In this document: positions 8,646-18,700 of the stretch, in pieces | Position numbering within the stretch: position 1 is the stretch's first letter | Layout of the letters: every line of letters begins with the position of its first letter | From: Bacteroidota bacterium | GTDB taxonomy: Bacteria > Bacteroidota > Bacteroidia > Bacteroidales > UBA10428 | Length of the DNA: 64,000 nucleotides | Reading direction: 5' to 3' | Assembly: GCA_023442525.1 (NCBI GenBank) | Contig: JAEZZA010000034.1 | Coordinates: forward strand, 62,001 to 126,000 | Notes under the pieces: model-generated | What the model was told of the DNA's origin: nothing | Seen by the model: only the letters and a program-made list of their open reading frames with translations | Database searches by the model: none | Made by a program: the position numbers and the translations under genes

Positions 8646-11075
8646 TTAAACATTAGCAACCCTGATAATATCAGCAAAAACGCCTGCAGCAGTTACATCG
8701 GCTCCTGCGCCGTATCCCCTGATTACCATGGGTTGTTCGTGATAGCGAAGTGTGGTGATTAAAATAATATTATTACTGCCCTCAAGAGGATAGGCAGGAT
8801 GTGTAATTCCAACCTCCATTAATTCAATGCTTGCCTTTCCCTCGTCGAGGCTTGCAACATAACGAAGTTTCTTATTCTCCGATGAAAGTTTACGGCATCT
8901 TTCCTCAAACACCGGATCCATTTTTTCAAGTGATTTCCAGAAATCATCAATCGACCCGCTAAAGCATTCCTGGGGCAGGAAAGGAACTATTTTGATATCG
9001 GAACTTTCGAGCACATATCCTGATTCACGGGCAAGAATAAGCAATTTGCGGCGTACATCGGTACCGCTCAGATCGATCCGGGGATCGGGTTCTGCAAAAC
9101 CGGCTTCCATAGCCATTTTAACCGCCTTACTCAAAGGAATATTCTGGCTGATAGTGTTGAAAATGTAATTGAGGGTTCCCGAAAGAACGGCCTGGAGTTT
9201 GAGGATTCTGTCGCCGCTACGAATCAGGTCGTTCAGGGTACTGATAATTGGAAGCCCTGCACCTACATTGGTTTCGTACATGAACTTTACATTCTTCTCG
9301 CGGGCGGTTCGCTTTAGCCTGATATATCGTTCATATTCCGATGAACAGGCAATTTTATTGGATGTTACAACCGAAACGAATGAATTAAGCACTTTCTGAT
9401 AGGTACCGGCAATCTGGTCATCTGCGGTACAATCAATAAATACGCTGTTGCGGAGATTGAGATATTGCATTTTCTGAATAAACAGTTCAATATCGGCCTT
9501 TTCGCCCTGTTTTTCTATTTCGTTCCTGTAATCGGCAAGGTTGATACCTCCTGGATTCAGAAGCATCAACTTCGACCGGCAGATGCCCACAACCTTTACT
9601 TTCAGATGATGATCCTTAAGCAAAACCTCCTGTTGGCGCAGGATCTGATTCAGCAGTTTTCCGCCAACATTGCCGGCTCCGGCAAGGTATAAATGAAGAT
9701 CCCGGTAATGCGAAAGGAAGAATCCTTCGTGGATTACATTCAGAGCCTTTTTCAGACTTTCTTTGCGGATAACGATTGATATATTCAATTCCGATGAACC
9801 CTGTGCAGTGGCAATTACGCTGATACCATTACGACCCAGCGAGGCGAAAAGATTGGCAGATATACCCGGGGTGTTTTTCATCTGCTCTCCCACAATGGCA
9901 ATAATGGACAGGTCTTTCTCAATCAGGATGTTCATTTCGTTCCTGACCTTTATTTCTGTCTCAAATTCGGCCTGCAAAGCATTCATGGCTCTTGCCGAAT
10001 CATCCGGATTCAAGGCAAAGGTTATGGAGTATTCCGATGAAGCCTGGGTTATCAGGATGATATTCACGTCTGTCCGGGCCAGTGCACCGAAAAGCCTCGA
10101 TGAGATGCCTTTAACCCCTACCATACCTGCACCCTGAAGGGTTATAAGGGCTATATCGTCAATAGAGGATATGCCTTTGATAAGTGATTGCCCGGTACTT
10201 CTCGATTCACGTGATATTAAAGTACCCTTGCCTGCAGGGTTATTTATGTTTTTGATTACAACTTCAATATTATTCCTGTAAACGGGGTGAATAGTTGGCG
10301 TGTATATAACTTCGGCACCAAAATGTGAAAGCTCCATGGCTTCGGCATAGCTGAGATATTCAATAGCCAGAGCCTTTTCGACTTTCTGGGGATCGGCTGT
10401 CATAAAGCCCTCCACATTAGTCCATATTTCCAATTGTTCTACGCCAAGTGCAGCTGAAATTATGGCAGCTGTATAGTCGGAACCGCCGCGGCCAAGAGTG
10501 GTTGTGGTATTGTGTTCGCTGCTTGCTATAAAGCCGGGGACAATTCCCGTTTTATTGTACCTGTTGAATTGAGCACGAATGAGCCGTTCAGTAAGCGGAA
10601 AGTTAACATGAGCATTACCAAAATGATCATCTGTTTTAATTATGGCCTTCGAATCTATTACTTCTCCGTTCCTTATGACATTGCTGATAATGTGAGCAGA
10701 AATGATTTCGCCGTAACTCAGAATCTTGTCCTGAATCCGGGCAGTGAGGTCGTTTAACTGGTAAACACCATTTATTATACTAATCAGGTCTTTGTGAAAC
10801 TCTTCGATTTTGCCCGAAACTTTACTTCGCAAGGGTTCATCAAAGAGTGTTTCGATTATCTGGCGGTGTTTCGATTCAATCTCGTTATATGTACGATAGT
10901 AGTTCTTATCTCTTGAGGCAGCTGATTTTGAAAGTTCAAGCAGTTTGTCAGTAATACCATGAAATGCGGAAACCACAATAATTACAGGCTGTTCGTGCGA
11001 TTCGACAATTTTTTTTACTTTGAGGATGTTTTCGGCAGAATCAATGGAATAACCGCCAAATTTGAGAACTTTCAT
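8646..11075 (-). CDS. thrA: Bifunctional aspartokinase / homoserine dehydrogenase
   Basis: Catalyses the first and third steps of threonine synthesis: phosphorylation of aspartate and NAD(P)H reduction of aspartate semialdehyde to homoserine. The 809-residue protein has an N-terminal aspartokinase (about 1-290, with VVSAFHGIT, GRGGSDYTAA and TNVEGFMTADP), paired ACT domains (about 300-460) and a C-terminal homoserine dehydrogenase (about 465-809, with LAGAGNVGG, DCTADD, TSNKIA, VLSGTLNYIF and the lysine-bearing GTDVRRKLLILAR). The kinase loop near the N terminus reads KFGGYS where KFGGTS or KFGGSS is usual, a small departure. It is the first gene of the thrA-HAD-thrC-thrH operon. The ACT domains suggest feedback control by threonine. 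Confidence 0.95.
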   Translation of the reverse strand: MKVLKFGGYSIDSAENILKVKKIVESHEQPVIIVVSAFHGITDKLLELSKSAASRDKNYYRTYNEIESKHRQIIETLFDEPLRSKVSGKIEEFHKDLISIINGVYQLNDLTARIQDKILSYGEIISAHIISNVIRNGEVIDSKAIIKTDDHFGNAHVNFPLTERLIRAQFNRYNKTGIVPGFIASSEHNTTTTLGRGGSDYTAAIISAALGVEQLEIWTNVEGFMTADPQKVEKALAIEYLSYAEAMELSHFGAEVIYTPTIHPVYRNNIEVVIKNINNPAGKGTLISRESRSTGQSLIKGISSIDDIALITLQGAGMVGVKGISSRLFGALARTDVNIILITQASSEYSITFALNPDDSARAMNALQAEFETEIKVRNEMNILIEKDLSIIAIVGEQMKNTPGISANLFASLGRNGISVIATAQGSSELNISIVIRKESLKKALNVIHEGFFLSHYRDLHLYLAGAGNVGGKLLNQILRQQEVLLKDHHLKVKVVGICRSKLMLLNPGGINLADYRNEIEKQGEKADIELFIQKMQYLNLRNSVFIDCTADDQIAGTYQKVLNSFVSVVTSNKIACSSEYERYIRLKRTAREKNVKFMYETNVGAGLPIISTLNDLIRSGDRILKLQAVLSGTLNYIFNTISQNIPLSKAVKMAMEAGFAEPDPRIDLSGTDVRRKLLILARESGYVLESSDIKIVPFLPQECFSGSIDDFWKSLEKMDPVFEERCRKLSSENKKLRYVASLDEGKASIELMEVGITHPAYPLEGSNNIILITTLRYHEQPMVIRGYGAGADVTAAGVFADIIRVANV

Positions 11076-11168
11076 GAGGCGTAGAATTTTGAAATAAGCC
11101 CTTAAAAATACTACAGAAAAGGCTTAAAAAAAAGTGTTTAGCTAATTAGTCTGACAGGCAATTAGTTG

Positions 11169-13823
11169 CTACTCACTGGCAATGACCTTTAAGGTCTCCG
11201 ACACATTGCCATAGATGATTCGACAAAAATAGACACCGGGATCGAGATCGTGAGAATAAAATATAGTTGAGTGCAGACCTTCAGGCTTTTGCTCATTCAC
11301 CAGGGTTCTTATCCGTTTCCCCGAAATATCGTAAACTTCAAGATTTACTTCTGCATTATATTTGACGAAATAATTGATCGTAGTGGAATTCCGGAACGGA
11401 TTAGGGTAAACGGACAAGTTATTGTCAATCGGTAAAAATTCATCTACAGGCGTTGCTTCTTCATTGAAAACGAATTCAACAAGTCCTATTCCATTAGCTC
11501 CGTTCGATGTGATCACATCAGCACCGCTAAAGTACAAGCGGTTACCCACGACTATAATATCGGATACTCCGCTATAAATTCCTCCGCCTACATCAAGCCA
11601 GTCATTCCCGTCGAACCAGGCAATGTTATTAAGAGATTTATCACCTGCCTTATTGAAATAGCCAACGGCTATAAATCCGTTTCTGAAGGGTTCAATATCT
11701 GTGACAAAGAGGTCGCCTTTTTCAATACCCAGTACATGGTCGCATATCTGCTGCCAGCGGTCACCGGTCCATTTCAAGACTCCGAATACTTTTTGATTCT
11801 CATATACCAGATGACCACCGATAAGGATTTGATCATTTACAATTTCAACGGCATTTACCAGGCCTTCGATGTCGGCCGAAGGCCCCGGATTTTTAAATTC
11901 AAGTCCCTCGAGTATAGTAAAATTATGGGCAGACTGACCACCCGCATGGGTGAATTCACCGCCTATAACCACCTTATTACCCTGAGTTTCAATATCGTAA
12001 ATCATTCCAGGAATACCTTCGTCGTATTCAACACCATGTAGTGGTGCATCCCATTTCCGTGTCGACAGGTTAAACCGGGCAATTGAATTGGCTGGAATAT
12101 CAAAGTTACTTTCATCGCCCACTTTCGAAAAATAACCGGCTACATAAAGATAATCTCCTGCAATGGCCAAATCTCTCACATGTGCGCCGTGGATACCTCC
12201 TACACCTATTCCCAGGGATTGCCATTCTTTGCCGTTCCACTGAGCTATATGGTACGCTTCGGAAGAACCTGCCTTTCCGAAATATCCTCCGGCGAATATG
12301 TTCTCATCCTCTGTTAAGATGGTAAATACCGATCCGTTAATTCCGTTTTCCTCGCCAGTGCCCAGTGACTCCCAGGACTGGCCGTTCCACCGGCCTATAT
12401 TTCTTATATATTTACCACCTGCCACATTAAATGATCCGCCGGCATATACATAGTTATCCTTTTTTTCGACCACCAGTACCGATCCGTCATAAATGCCCTG
12501 GTTTCCGGTACCATCGTCGAGTAATTTCCATGTATTGTTTTGATGATCCCATTCAACAACATTCACCGGAAACTTATCGCCGGCCTTTGTAAAATCGCCG
12601 GCAATGTAATATCTGCCGTTAATATATTCTATTCCTTTAATCACAGGGTTTTGCAGATTGTCGCGCGAATAGCCCAGGCCGTGTATCACCTCCCATACCT
12701 TTCCGTCCCAACAGGCAAGTGAGGCGCGTGATCCATCGGAATGCTCAAAGATGCCGGTTACAATTAACTCTTTGTTTAAAAATCTGATCTGGTCGACTGT
12801 GGAATTATATCCTTCAGGTCCCGGAATCATTTGCCATTTCTTGCCATCCCACATACCTACTCCCCAATAGCCTGATGAATCTTCCTCCTGGTAGTATCCA
12901 ACAGCATAAATGTGGCCCTGACCGTCTCCCCTGATATCAGAAATATGATACGACATATTGCCAATATTGATAAAGTTGGCGCCATCCCACCCGGCAATAT
13001 TTTGGGCCGGCTCACCGCCAGCCAGGTCGAATTTCCCGCCAACAATTATTTGCCCTTTGAATTCAGCAAAGCCATACCCGTATGCCGAAGGATTGCCATC
13101 CGTACTGAGCAGGCCTCCTTTCATGGTCTCCCATTTCTTTTTATTAATATCCCAAATAGCAACTCCGTTAGCAGGTCTTTCGCCCGCTATCTGAAAATTA
13201 CCTCCGACATATAGTCTGTCTTTGTGTACAAAAAGTGAGTACACCGAACCGGACTGAATGATCGTATCCTCTTCAAGTTTCACTATACTTCTTACACCGT
13301 TATTAATTCCCGTGCCTAGGCTATTCCATTTTTCTCCGTCCCAGTAGGCGATTCCGTTCGCATCATTTGTCCCTGCCCTTGAAAATTGCCCGCCGACGAA
13401 TACATAATCTTTATACATTGCAATAGCCAGAACAGCCGTCATTCCGTTGCTGTCGGCGAATATACCATTTTCGGGGCCCTCGCCCAGCGAATGCCATTTA
13501 GAGCCGTCCCATTTTACTATGCTGTTGGCACTTATGCTGCCGGCTACCTTAAATTTTCCTCCCAAATAAAGGTTATTCCCATCCGAGGCTGTGGTATAGA
13601 TATTCCCGATTATTCCGGGTACCGAAAATGCGGTTTCCCAGTCGCCATGATCATTTTCCGATACACTGACATTAATATCATCAGAATAGGAATAGGTATA
13701 TGGGTTCGTTATTTTGTAATTTTCATCGAAATAATACGGGAGAGATTGGGATCGACTTGTGAATGAAAGGGAAATGAGAATGAGCAAAATGCTGCATTTA
13801 TGCACAAGTAAATGTTGTGTCAT
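11169..13823 (-). CDS. Secreted beta-propeller-like repeat protein with T9SS type A sorting domain
   Basis: An 884-residue protein for export and delivery to the cell surface by the type IX system. It has an N-terminal signal peptide (about residues 1-26, ending SRSQ). About twelve repeats of the form VGGxFxxAGxxxxNxIAxWDGxxWxxLG fill most of the length, e.g. VGGQFSRAGTNDANGIAYWDG and AGGYFGKAGSSEAYHIAQWNG. The C terminus (about residues 800-884) is a type A sorting domain: VYPNPFRNSTTINY, then LEVYDISGKRIRTL and DPGVYFCRI. The repeats alternate with loops containing GxGxxNGI. Ligand and role are unknown. It lies 93 bp upstream of thrA on the same strand but seems unrelated to it. Confidence 0.88.
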   Translation of the reverse strand: MTQHLLVHKCSILLILISLSFTSRSQSLPYYFDENYKITNPYTYSYSDDINVSVSENDHGDWETAFSVPGIIGNIYTTASDGNNLYLGGKFKVAGSISANSIVKWDGSKWHSLGEGPENGIFADSNGMTAVLAIAMYKDYVFVGGQFSRAGTNDANGIAYWDGEKWNSLGTGINNGVRSIVKLEEDTIIQSGSVYSLFVHKDRLYVGGNFQIAGERPANGVAIWDINKKKWETMKGGLLSTDGNPSAYGYGFAEFKGQIIVGGKFDLAGGEPAQNIAGWDGANFINIGNMSYHISDIRGDGQGHIYAVGYYQEEDSSGYWGVGMWDGKKWQMIPGPEGYNSTVDQIRFLNKELIVTGIFEHSDGSRASLACWDGKVWEVIHGLGYSRDNLQNPVIKGIEYINGRYYIAGDFTKAGDKFPVNVVEWDHQNNTWKLLDDGTGNQGIYDGSVLVVEKKDNYVYAGGSFNVAGGKYIRNIGRWNGQSWESLGTGEENGINGSVFTILTEDENIFAGGYFGKAGSSEAYHIAQWNGKEWQSLGIGVGGIHGAHVRDLAIAGDYLYVAGYFSKVGDESNFDIPANSIARFNLSTRKWDAPLHGVEYDEGIPGMIYDIETQGNKVVIGGEFTHAGGQSAHNFTILEGLEFKNPGPSADIEGLVNAVEIVNDQILIGGHLVYENQKVFGVLKWTGDRWQQICDHVLGIEKGDLFVTDIEPFRNGFIAVGYFNKAGDKSLNNIAWFDGNDWLDVGGGIYSGVSDIIVVGNRLYFSGADVITSNGANGIGLVEFVFNEEATPVDEFLPIDNNLSVYPNPFRNSTTINYFVKYNAEVNLEVYDISGKRIRTLVNEQKPEGLHSTIFYSHDLDPGVYFCRIIYGNVSETLKVIASE

Positions 13824-13946
13824 AGATAGCGTTAGATTTAGGTTAAAAATTGAACGGTTAGGCTACCGCAATTTAACAAACATAGATTGCGAATGTTCGG
13901 AAATCAGGATGAGATTGTCCTGTATTATCCGGCTGGGTATTTTGTA

Positions 13947-14774
13947 TCAGCGGTTTGCGTCAAGAGCTTTTTTTACCGAGCCGTATTGAAGAAGCATCTG
14001 GTTGGCGGTTTCATAGTCAACCGACAATTCTTCCATTATCATTCGGGTTCCCCGTGCAACCAGCTTCTTATTTGTAAGCTGCATGTTCACCATTTTATTG
14101 CCTTTAACTTTTCCAAGTTTGATCATCAGGGTTGTAGAGATGATATTCAGTATCATTTTCTGAGCAGTACCTGCTTTCATTCGGGTACTCCCGGTCACAA
14201 ATTCAGGCCCTGCTATGGCCTCAACAGGGTATTCGGCGGCCCTGGCCAACAGAGATCCCGGATTACAGGTTATACAACCGGTAACGAGTCCGTTTGCACG
14301 GGCATCACGGATGCCTCCTACCACATACGGAGTTGTTCCTGAGGCTGCAATACCGATTACGGAATCCGGGCTTTTAATATTAAATGCCTTCAAGTCTTTC
14401 CAGGCCTGCGCGAAATCGTCTTCTGCATTCTCCACGGCTTTTCGCAATGCCACATCTCCTCCGGCTATGAGTCCTATTACCAATCCATACGGCACACCAT
14501 AAGTCGGAGGCAGTTCCGAAGCGTCAAGAACTCCAAGTCGTCCACTGGTCCCGGCTCCTATATAAAACAATCTCCCGCCCTTAAGCATATTCTCCAGAAC
14601 CCTCTGAATGAGAGCCTCAATCTGAGGTAATACTTCCCGGACAGCCTTATGAACGGCGGCATCCTCCTTATTAATGCCTGAAATAATCTCCGAAACGCTC
14701 ATTACTTCAAGATTCTGAAAATGCGATGGAGATTCCGTTACATTCACTGTCGGATTGCTTTTATCGGTATTCAT
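13947..14774 (-). CDS. murQ: N-acetylmuramic acid 6-phosphate etherase
   Basis: Cleaves the lactyl ether of MurNAc-6-phosphate to GlcNAc-6-phosphate and D-lactate, the key step of cytoplasmic MurNAc recycling. The 275-residue protein has the SIS-domain sugar-phosphate site GRLFYIGAGTSGRLGVLDASE (abridged to its key residues GAGTSGR and DASE), the ELPPTYG segment with the acid/base Glu region, GIAASGTTPYVVG, and GPEFVTGSTRMKAGTAQK. Length and motifs are normal for MurQ, with a slightly short C terminus. Its start overlaps the end of the upstream kinase gene by 14 bp, which suggests translational coupling. A permease and amidase for peptidoglycan fragments lie across the divergent promoter. Confidence 0.95.
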   Translation of the reverse strand: MNTDKSNPTVNVTESPSHFQNLEVMSVSEIISGINKEDAAVHKAVREVLPQIEALIQRVLENMLKGGRLFYIGAGTSGRLGVLDASELPPTYGVPYGLVIGLIAGGDVALRKAVENAEDDFAQAWKDLKAFNIKSPDSVIGIAASGTTPYVVGGIRDARANGLVTGCITCNPGSLLARAAEYPVEAIAGPEFVTGSTRMKAGTAQKMILNIISTTLMIKLGKVKGNKMVNMQLTNKKLVARGTRMIMEELSVDYETANQMLLQYGSVKKALDANR

Positions 14775-15612
14775 TTTCGGTTGTTTCCATGTGAAATTGA
14801 ATTAGTCCCTCCACTGGTGATTGTGTAATATTTCCCGTTTGAAATCCCTTGCTTTCAGCCACCTGCCTTAATATGTCACTGAAATACCAGGCTACGCTAC
14901 CGGTAAAATGAACCGGTAAACGTTCAGCTTCAGGATACTGCCTGATATTTCGTTCAAAAAACTCATCGAAAGCCGATTTGACAATATTTTTTAATTCATC
15001 ATATTCCGGGTGGTCATGTATAAATCGGGCGAACCGGGCAAGGAAACGGTTTGGAAATGGTTTCTTGTAAACGCTGTCCATTATCTGCTGCCGGGTTAAC
15101 TGGTAAGTGCTGAAAAACAGATCTCTTATTTCCGGAGGCAGCTGGTTTTTTAATACATCGGCCACCAACTTTTTCCCTATTACAGCACCGCTGCCTTCAT
15201 CGCCGAGCATAAAGCCCAGGGGTGATACATTTCTAATAATTTCTTTTCCGTTGTAATAACACGAATTGGATCCGGTGCCGAGGATACAGGCTATCCCTTC
15301 GTTCCTGCCACAAAGCGCCCGGGCGGCAGCTACCAGATCGGTGCTCACATAAACCTGTAAGCATTTGAAATAACGTTCCAGGGCATTGCTAACCAGTAAG
15401 TTTATATCATTATTAATACATCCTGCACCGTAGAAAAAAATATACTGCGGTTCCACAGATTTATTAAACTCCTCGCAGAGAACGTTGGATATGCTTTGCT
15501 CATCCTGATACATCGGATTGATACCCGAAGTGGTGATGTAGTCCCTTTTACCGGCGTCATCAGTCAGTATCCATGTTGTACGTGTTGAACCACTGTCGGC
15601 AATGAGTATCAT
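14761..15612 (-). CDS. BadF/BadG-type amino-sugar kinase (GlcNAc/MurNAc kinase, MurK-like)
   Basis: A 283-residue ASKHA-fold kinase. The phosphate-1 loop is ADSGSTRTTW near the N terminus, STDLVAAARAL forms the second phosphate region, ILGTGSNS the adenosine-side motif, and GFMLGDEGSGAVIG the conserved family signature. It overlaps murQ, so it very probably phosphorylates MurNAc and/or GlcNAc at O6 and feeds MurQ, as MurK does in the murTKQ system of the relative Tannerella forsythia. Specificity between the two sugars cannot be read from sequence. The start at the ATG at 15612 gives the P-loop at the very N terminus, as expected for the family. Confidence 0.87.
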   Translation of the reverse strand: MILIADSGSTRTTWILTDDAGKRDYITTSGINPMYQDEQSISNVLCEEFNKSVEPQYIFFYGAGCINNDINLLVSNALERYFKCLQVYVSTDLVAAARALCGRNEGIACILGTGSNSCYYNGKEIIRNVSPLGFMLGDEGSGAVIGKKLVADVLKNQLPPEIRDLFFSTYQLTRQQIMDSVYKKPFPNRFLARFARFIHDHPEYDELKNIVKSAFDEFFERNIRQYPEAERLPVHFTGSVAWYFSDILRQVAESKGFQTGNITQSPVEGLIQFHMETTENEYR

Positions 15613-15657
15613 GGGGTGATGTGAAATTTTACGATATTTGGTAAAGATAGGAAAAAA

Positions 15658-15685
15658 GTAGGGAGTAGGGAGTAGGGAGTAGTAG
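15658..15685 (+). repeat. GTAGGGA tandem repeat
   Basis: Three exact 7-bp GTAGGGA units (15658-15678) followed by a degenerate GTAGTAG. The array abuts the structured element that follows, inside the divergent promoter region of the kinase and amidase operons. Confidence 0.8.
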
Positions 15686-15741
15686 CCGGAAACTGTCGGC
15701 CGCCTTGTAAGGCTCTTGGGGAGAGAGGTGTCCGGCGGTTT
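15685..15741 (+). repeat. Structured interspersed repeat, copy 1
   Basis: About 57 bp that recur at 34811-34867 with only scattered differences. Shared blocks are ACTGTCGG, the palindrome-like GCCTTGTAAGGC (15702-15713), GAGAGGTGTCCG and CGGTTT. Two alternative outer pairings exist. GCCGGA (15685-15690) can pair with TCCGGC (15731-15736). ACTGTCGG (15692-15699) can pair with CCGGCGGT (15732-15739) with two G-T wobbles. In the second copy both sides of the first pairing have changed and still match. It lies between the kinase and amidase promoters. Confidence 0.75.
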
Positions 15742-15746
15742 GCACA

Positions 15747-15770
15747 GAAACTCTGAAACTCTGAAACATT
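15747..15770 (+). repeat. GAAACTCT tandem repeat up to the amidase start
   Basis: Two exact 8-bp GAAACTCT units and one GAAACATT unit, ending two bases before the ATG of the amidase gene at 15773. The repeat therefore makes up the immediate translation-initiation region. Confidence 0.75.
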
Positions 15771-15772
15771 GA

Positions 15773-18700
15773 ATGAATATGAATCGGATGATGAAGTTGG
15801 TGATGATTTTCCTGGGTGTATTTGTCGGATACGCCGTACCGGATGTGCAGGGTCAGGATACCAGGCATTCCCGGCTGGAAAGGAAGGCCATGCGGCGTTC
15901 GGGTTTTATTGGCGAAATGTTCAGCGAATGGAAACATACCGGCGGTATGAACATCGACAGCATCCGGATTGATTCAGACAGTATGCTTATCAGATACTAT
16001 CTGAATCCAACAGCTTCACAAATGCCGGTACGCCCGTCAACAATTGCTGAAATCAACGGACGGATAAGGGTCGAACTCGGAAACCGGTTCAGGAAATACC
16101 AGTCGCAACTGTTCATTAAGGATCGATTAATGGAAGATTATATACCCAATGCCTATCGCCAAAATTCATATATTCCCGATGCCATGCGATTTTCTGAAAA
16201 ATATGGTGGTTTTCCGCTCGTCACACCCGAATTTCCGAATTATCCGAAAGGGATACAGGTGAATCACATAGCACTCTGGCCCAGTCATGGTTATTTTTTC
16301 GATCAGCAGCTTAACCGGTGGCAATGGCAACGGGCAAGGCTGTGGCAAACCGTGGAAGATATTTTTTCCTGGTCGTTTACTTCAAACTATCTTATTCCGA
16401 TGCTTGAAAATGCCGGAGCAAACGTGTTAATACCCCGGGAAAGAGATACTCAGATAAATGAAGTAGTTGTTGACAACGATGGCTCATACCCTTCCGGAAA
16501 AATTGTCATCAATGTTGTATGGGATACCTTAAACACCGGATTCAAGTGGTTTGATACATTATATCCCGGGCAGAATCCGTTTTTGTCCGGATCAAGCTTA
16601 TACTTTCAGAGTGTATATACCGATACAGCCCGGATAACTTATATTCCCGATATTCCTGAAACGGGTTGCTATGCCGTTTATGTAAGTTATCCGCATTGCG
16701 ATAATTGCAGCGACCATGTTCACTATCAGGTGAAATATTCAGGTGGCAGCCGTTCATTTTATGTAAACCAATGCATGGGATATGGTACCTGGGTTTACCT
16801 GGGGACTTTCCATTTCAAAGAAGGATCAGACATGGAATCGGCATCGGTTACCCTGGAGGCCGGCAGATTAAGTGCAACCGTCGGCTCCGATGCAGTAAAA
16901 TTCGGCGGCGGGGTGGGCAACGTTGCCCGGAAGCCCGGATTTCAGCAGGTAGCACGTCAGCGATCGGCAAATGATGGCACTGTACAGGCAGGCACACTGG
17001 AAACCGATACTATAGCGTATTCCTGGACGATAAGTGGTAAGCCCAGGTGGATGGAAGGCTCGCGCTATTACCTGCAGTATGCCGGCATGCCCGATACCAT
17101 AACATACAGCCTGAATGCAGGAAAAAACGATTATAACGACGATTATATGTCAAGGCCCGAATGGGTAAATTTCTTAATAGGATCTTCACGAAAGCAGTAT
17201 TCAGGCAAATACGCCGCCGGCAAGAATATTCCGGTTGACCTGTCACTTGCCTTTCACACAGATGCCGGCGTCACAGATAATGATTCGGTGATCGGCACTC
17301 TGGGAATCTATAGCACAACAAGAAATAACGGTATATTTCCCGACGGTCGATCTAAAATGTCAAGCCGCTACCTTACCGACATGGTACAGACACAGTTGAC
17401 CGAAGACATCCGGGATTTATTGAATCCTGAATGGACAAGAAGGGCTTTATGGGACAGGGAGTACTCCGAAGCATGGCGGCCGGTTGTTCCTTCTATGCTT
17501 CTCGAGCTACTATCGCATCAAAACCTGGCCGATATGAAATACGGACTCGATCCGCGTTTTAAGTTTATCGCGGCACGGGCTGTGTATAAAGGCATCTTAA
17601 AATACCTGGGTGAAGAACAGAATCGCGAAGTTGTTGTACAGCCATTGCCTCCCGCCTATATGGCTATTGAAGTAGTGGATGGAAAAACAATTCGCGTTTC
17701 ATGGAAGCCGACAGAAGATCGTCTTGAGCCTTCGGCAAGTCCACTTGGATACCATGTGTATTGCCGAACCGAAGACAACGGTTTTGCTCCTCCGCTTTAT
17801 ACAACAAGCCAGTCGCTTACCTGGGAGTTGCCTCAATGGAATACCATTTACAGTTTCAGGGTAACAGCAGTGAATGAAGGTGGTGAAAGCTTACCGGGTG
17901 AGACACTATCTGTATCAGTATCACCCGGATCAGATCCTGTTCTCATTATAAATGCATTCGACAGAATAAGTGCCCCTGCCTTTTTTGATAAAGGTGATAT
18001 GGCCGGAATAGCATGGTGGAAGGATGAAGGCGTTGCTTATATGACGGATCTTAGCTTTACGGGGTATCAGTACAATTTCGACCGCAATTCCGAATGGATT
18101 CACGACGACAGCCAGGGATGGGGCGCCAGTCAAGCCGATATGGAAACCATTCCGGTTGCCGGTAATACATTTGATTTCCCATTTATCCATGGCAATGCCA
18201 TCCGGAATTCAGGACGGTCATTTGTGTCGTTAAGTGATGAAGCATTTGTCGACCCCGGTTTCAATACCGATCGCTATCGAGTTGCAGATGTCATCTTTGG
18301 AGAAGAAAGAAGGACGGATAATTTTACATTTAACGGAAACGATTACAAGGTGTTTTCCTCCGACATGATCCGGGCCCTCACCGCTTTTGCCCGCCCGGGG
18401 AAGGGAATATTTATATCCGGTGCATACGTGGGTACTGATATGACTGAACAAAACGATTCGGCTGCTATAAATTTTGCCGCGGATATTCTGCATTATATCT
18501 GGAGAACCGGCCATGCCACAGCAAAAGGTGATGTGGTGCCGACCAGCCAGGGCAGGGAATGGTTTCCCCAACAAATTGCTTTTAACACCGAATTTGGTAA
18601 GCACGTTTATCGTGTTGAATCACCCGATGCCATTGAACCTGTCGGTAACGACGCTTTCCGTTTATGCAGGTATCTTTCCGGCGGAACCAGTGCGGGTGTA

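Noticed and set aside
8646..11075. KFGGYS in place of KFGGTS as a sign of a dead aspartokinase
   Set aside because: The residue after KFGG varies in working enzymes and all other kinase and dehydrogenase motifs are intact.
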